Assembly (NCBI RefSeq): GCF_001438805.1
Contig: NZ_JQCF01000003.1
Location: 62,001 to 126,000, forward strand
DNA: 64,000 nucleotides
Direction of reading: 5' to 3'
Source of the DNA: Companilactobacillus kimchiensis
GTDB lineage: Bacteria > Bacillota > Bacilli > Lactobacillales > Lactobacillaceae
Below, one piece after another: positions 62,727 to 64,000 of the stretch. The notes under the pieces are model-generated. The model was not told the origin of the DNA. It saw nothing but the letters and a program-made list of their open reading frames with translations, and ran no database searches. The translations under genes and the position numbers were made by a program. The stretch's first letter is position 1; every line of letters begins with the position of its first letter.

Positions 62727-64000
62727 ATGACTCAATTTCAAGACGAAGATTTAACCTTGCATACTGATTATTATGAATTGAATATGATGTATACATACTG
62801 GAAGAAAGGTTTGCACAATCGTCGTGCAGTTTTTGAAGTTTATTTCAGAAGCTTACCATTTGATAATGGTTTTGCCGTTTTTGCAGGACTAGAACATGTA
62901 GTAGATTACTTGAAGAATCTAAAATTCTCAGATTCTGATATTGACTATTTGCGTGAATATGGAGAATTCGATGAAGAATTCCTACGTTGGCTAAAGGATA
63001 TGCAGTTCAGTTGTACTGTTCGTTCAGCTCTAGAGGGTGATTTGGTTTTCAATGAGGAACCAATTCTTCAAGTTGAAGGACCATTGGCGCAATGTCAGTT
63101 GATCGAAACGGCCATTCTAAATATGGTCAATTTCCAAACTCTTATTGCTACTAAGGCTGCTCGTATCAAGACAGTTTGTGGTGATGATCCTGTTATGGAA
63201 TTTGGTTCACGTCGCGCTCAAGAAATTGATGCCGCTATTTGGGGAACTCGTGCCGCTTATATTGCTGGTTTTGATGCAACAAGTAACGTTCTAGCTGGAA
63301 AATTATTCGGTATTCCTATTTCTGGAACTCATGCACATGCGTTAGTTCAAACTTATCGAAATGAATATGATGCCTTCAAGGCTTACGCTACAACTCACAA
63401 AAATTGTGTCTTCTTAGTTGATACTTATGATACTTTGAAGAGCGGTGTGCCAAGTGCCATTAAAGTTGCCCGTGAAATGGGTGATAAGATCAATTTCGAA
63501 GGTGTCAGAATTGATTCTGGTGATATGGCATATATCTCAAAGCGCGTCAGAAAACAGCTTGATGAAGCTGGCTTCCCTAATGCTAAAATTTATGCTTCAA
63601 ATGACCTGGATGAAAAAACTGTTCTTAACTTGAAGATGCAAGATGCTAAGATCGATGTTTGGGGTATTGGTACTAAGGTTATCACAGCCTTTGATCAGCC
63701 AGCATTGGGTGCTGTATATAAATTAGTCAGTATTGAAGATGCCAAAGGTAACATGATGGATACGCTGAAACTTTCTAGTAATGCAGCTAAGATATCAACT
63801 CCAGGTAAGAAACAAGTTTGGCGAATCACTAATAACAAAAAAAATGATAAATCAGAAGGGGACTATGTAACTTTCTGGAATGAAGATCCCAGAGAACATA
63901 GCTCACTTTATATGTTTCATCCACAATATACTTATATCAATAAGACGGTTGAGGACTTCCAGGCTAAACCATTGTTACACGATATTTTTACTAATGGTAA
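62727..64000 (+). CDS. pncB: nicotinate phosphoribosyltransferase (3' end outside window)
   Basis: The frame stays open to the window end (424 complete codons; the family is usually about 480). It makes nicotinate mononucleotide from nicotinate and PRPP in NAD salvage. Motifs: LHTDYYELNMMYTYWKKG near the N-terminus, YFRSLPFDNGFAVFAGLE, EFGSRRAQEIDAAIWGTRAAYIAG (quoted by its key FGSRR), GTHAHALVQ with the catalytic His, RIDSGDMAYIS and ASNDLDE. ATG 62724 adjoins this start; AAGGGA spacing favours 62727. Confidence 0.95.
   Translation, partial: MTQFQDEDLTLHTDYYELNMMYTYWKKGLHNRRAVFEVYFRSLPFDNGFAVFAGLEHVVDYLKNLKFSDSDIDYLREYGEFDEEFLRWLKDMQFSCTVRSALEGDLVFNEEPILQVEGPLAQCQLIETAILNMVNFQTLIATKAARIKTVCGDDPVMEFGSRRAQEIDAAIWGTRAAYIAGFDATSNVLAGKLFGIPISGTHAHALVQTYRNEYDAFKAYATTHKNCVFLVDTYDTLKSGVPSAIKVAREMGDKINFEGVRIDSGDMAYISKRVRKQLDEAGFPNAKIYASNDLDEKTVLNLKMQDAKIDVWGIGTKVITAFDQPALGAVYKLVSIEDAKGNMMDTLKLSSNAAKISTPGKKQVWRITNNKKNDKSEGDYVTFWNEDPREHSSLYMFHPQYTYINKTVEDFQAKPLLHDIFTNG

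Overview
The window looks like chromosome from a low-GC Gram-positive lactic acid bacterium. The evidence is an AT-rich composition, strong AGGAGG-type ribosome sites, T-box and lysine riboswitches, a WxL/DUF916 cell-surface cluster, and a Wzd-Wze-Wzb type exopolysaccharide locus. Gene content and protein style suggest the Lactobacillaceae, perhaps Companilactobacillus; the genus is an inference. I see no phage, insertion sequence, CRISPR array or rRNA.

Layout. 1-2780: end of an unknown gene, a ribbon-helix-helix/SPFH pair, and phenolic acid decarboxylase (padC) with its PadR repressor. 2878-18127: a polysaccharide locus with chain-length protein, tyrosine kinase and phosphatase, priming transferase, glycosyltransferases, Stealth protein, Wzy, Wzx, rmlACBD, an acyltransferase and a degenerate LytR-CpsA-Psr protein. 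18137-26177: a LexA-box small gene, ArsR plus metal P-type ATPase, purine permease, and redox genes. 26291-34366: a csc (WxL) surface-complex cluster with three DUF916 paralogues. 34444-37086: TetR and Mga-type regulators. 37215-41437: lysine riboswitch-lysP, T-box-serS and two tRNAs. 41484-46372: a flavin-based reductase locus with a soluble fumarate-reductase-like flavoprotein, cytoplasmic ApbE flavin transferase, and two NAD(P)H:FMN reductases. 46500-47550: a duplicated non-coding cassette. 47747-64000: NADH oxidase, YfhO, two glycerol kinases, peptide transporter, tRNAs, GntR, wall-polymer genes and the start of pncB.

How parts connect. The second FMN reductase (45116-46372) ends in three copies of the D-x-x-S-G-A-S motif that ApbE flavinylates. 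The same motif occurs in the adjacent reductase, so the locus looks like a multi-flavin intracellular electron chain. Its divergent promoter carries TGTCG-N4-CGACA, the same operator found twice at padC. This suggests that PadR controls both phenolic-acid decarboxylation and this reductase, whose likely substrate is then a hydroxycinnamate-like acrylate.

A second unusual feature is a family of about 160-nt palindromic repeats. There are six full copies, one deleted copy and four end fragments, and they keep base-pairing while changing sequence. Reverse and forward units form bipartite elements, one of which separates the serS T-box from serS. Other oddities are a full-length glycerol kinase paralogue with catalytic Asp245 replaced by Ser, and an LCP protein without its signature Arg.
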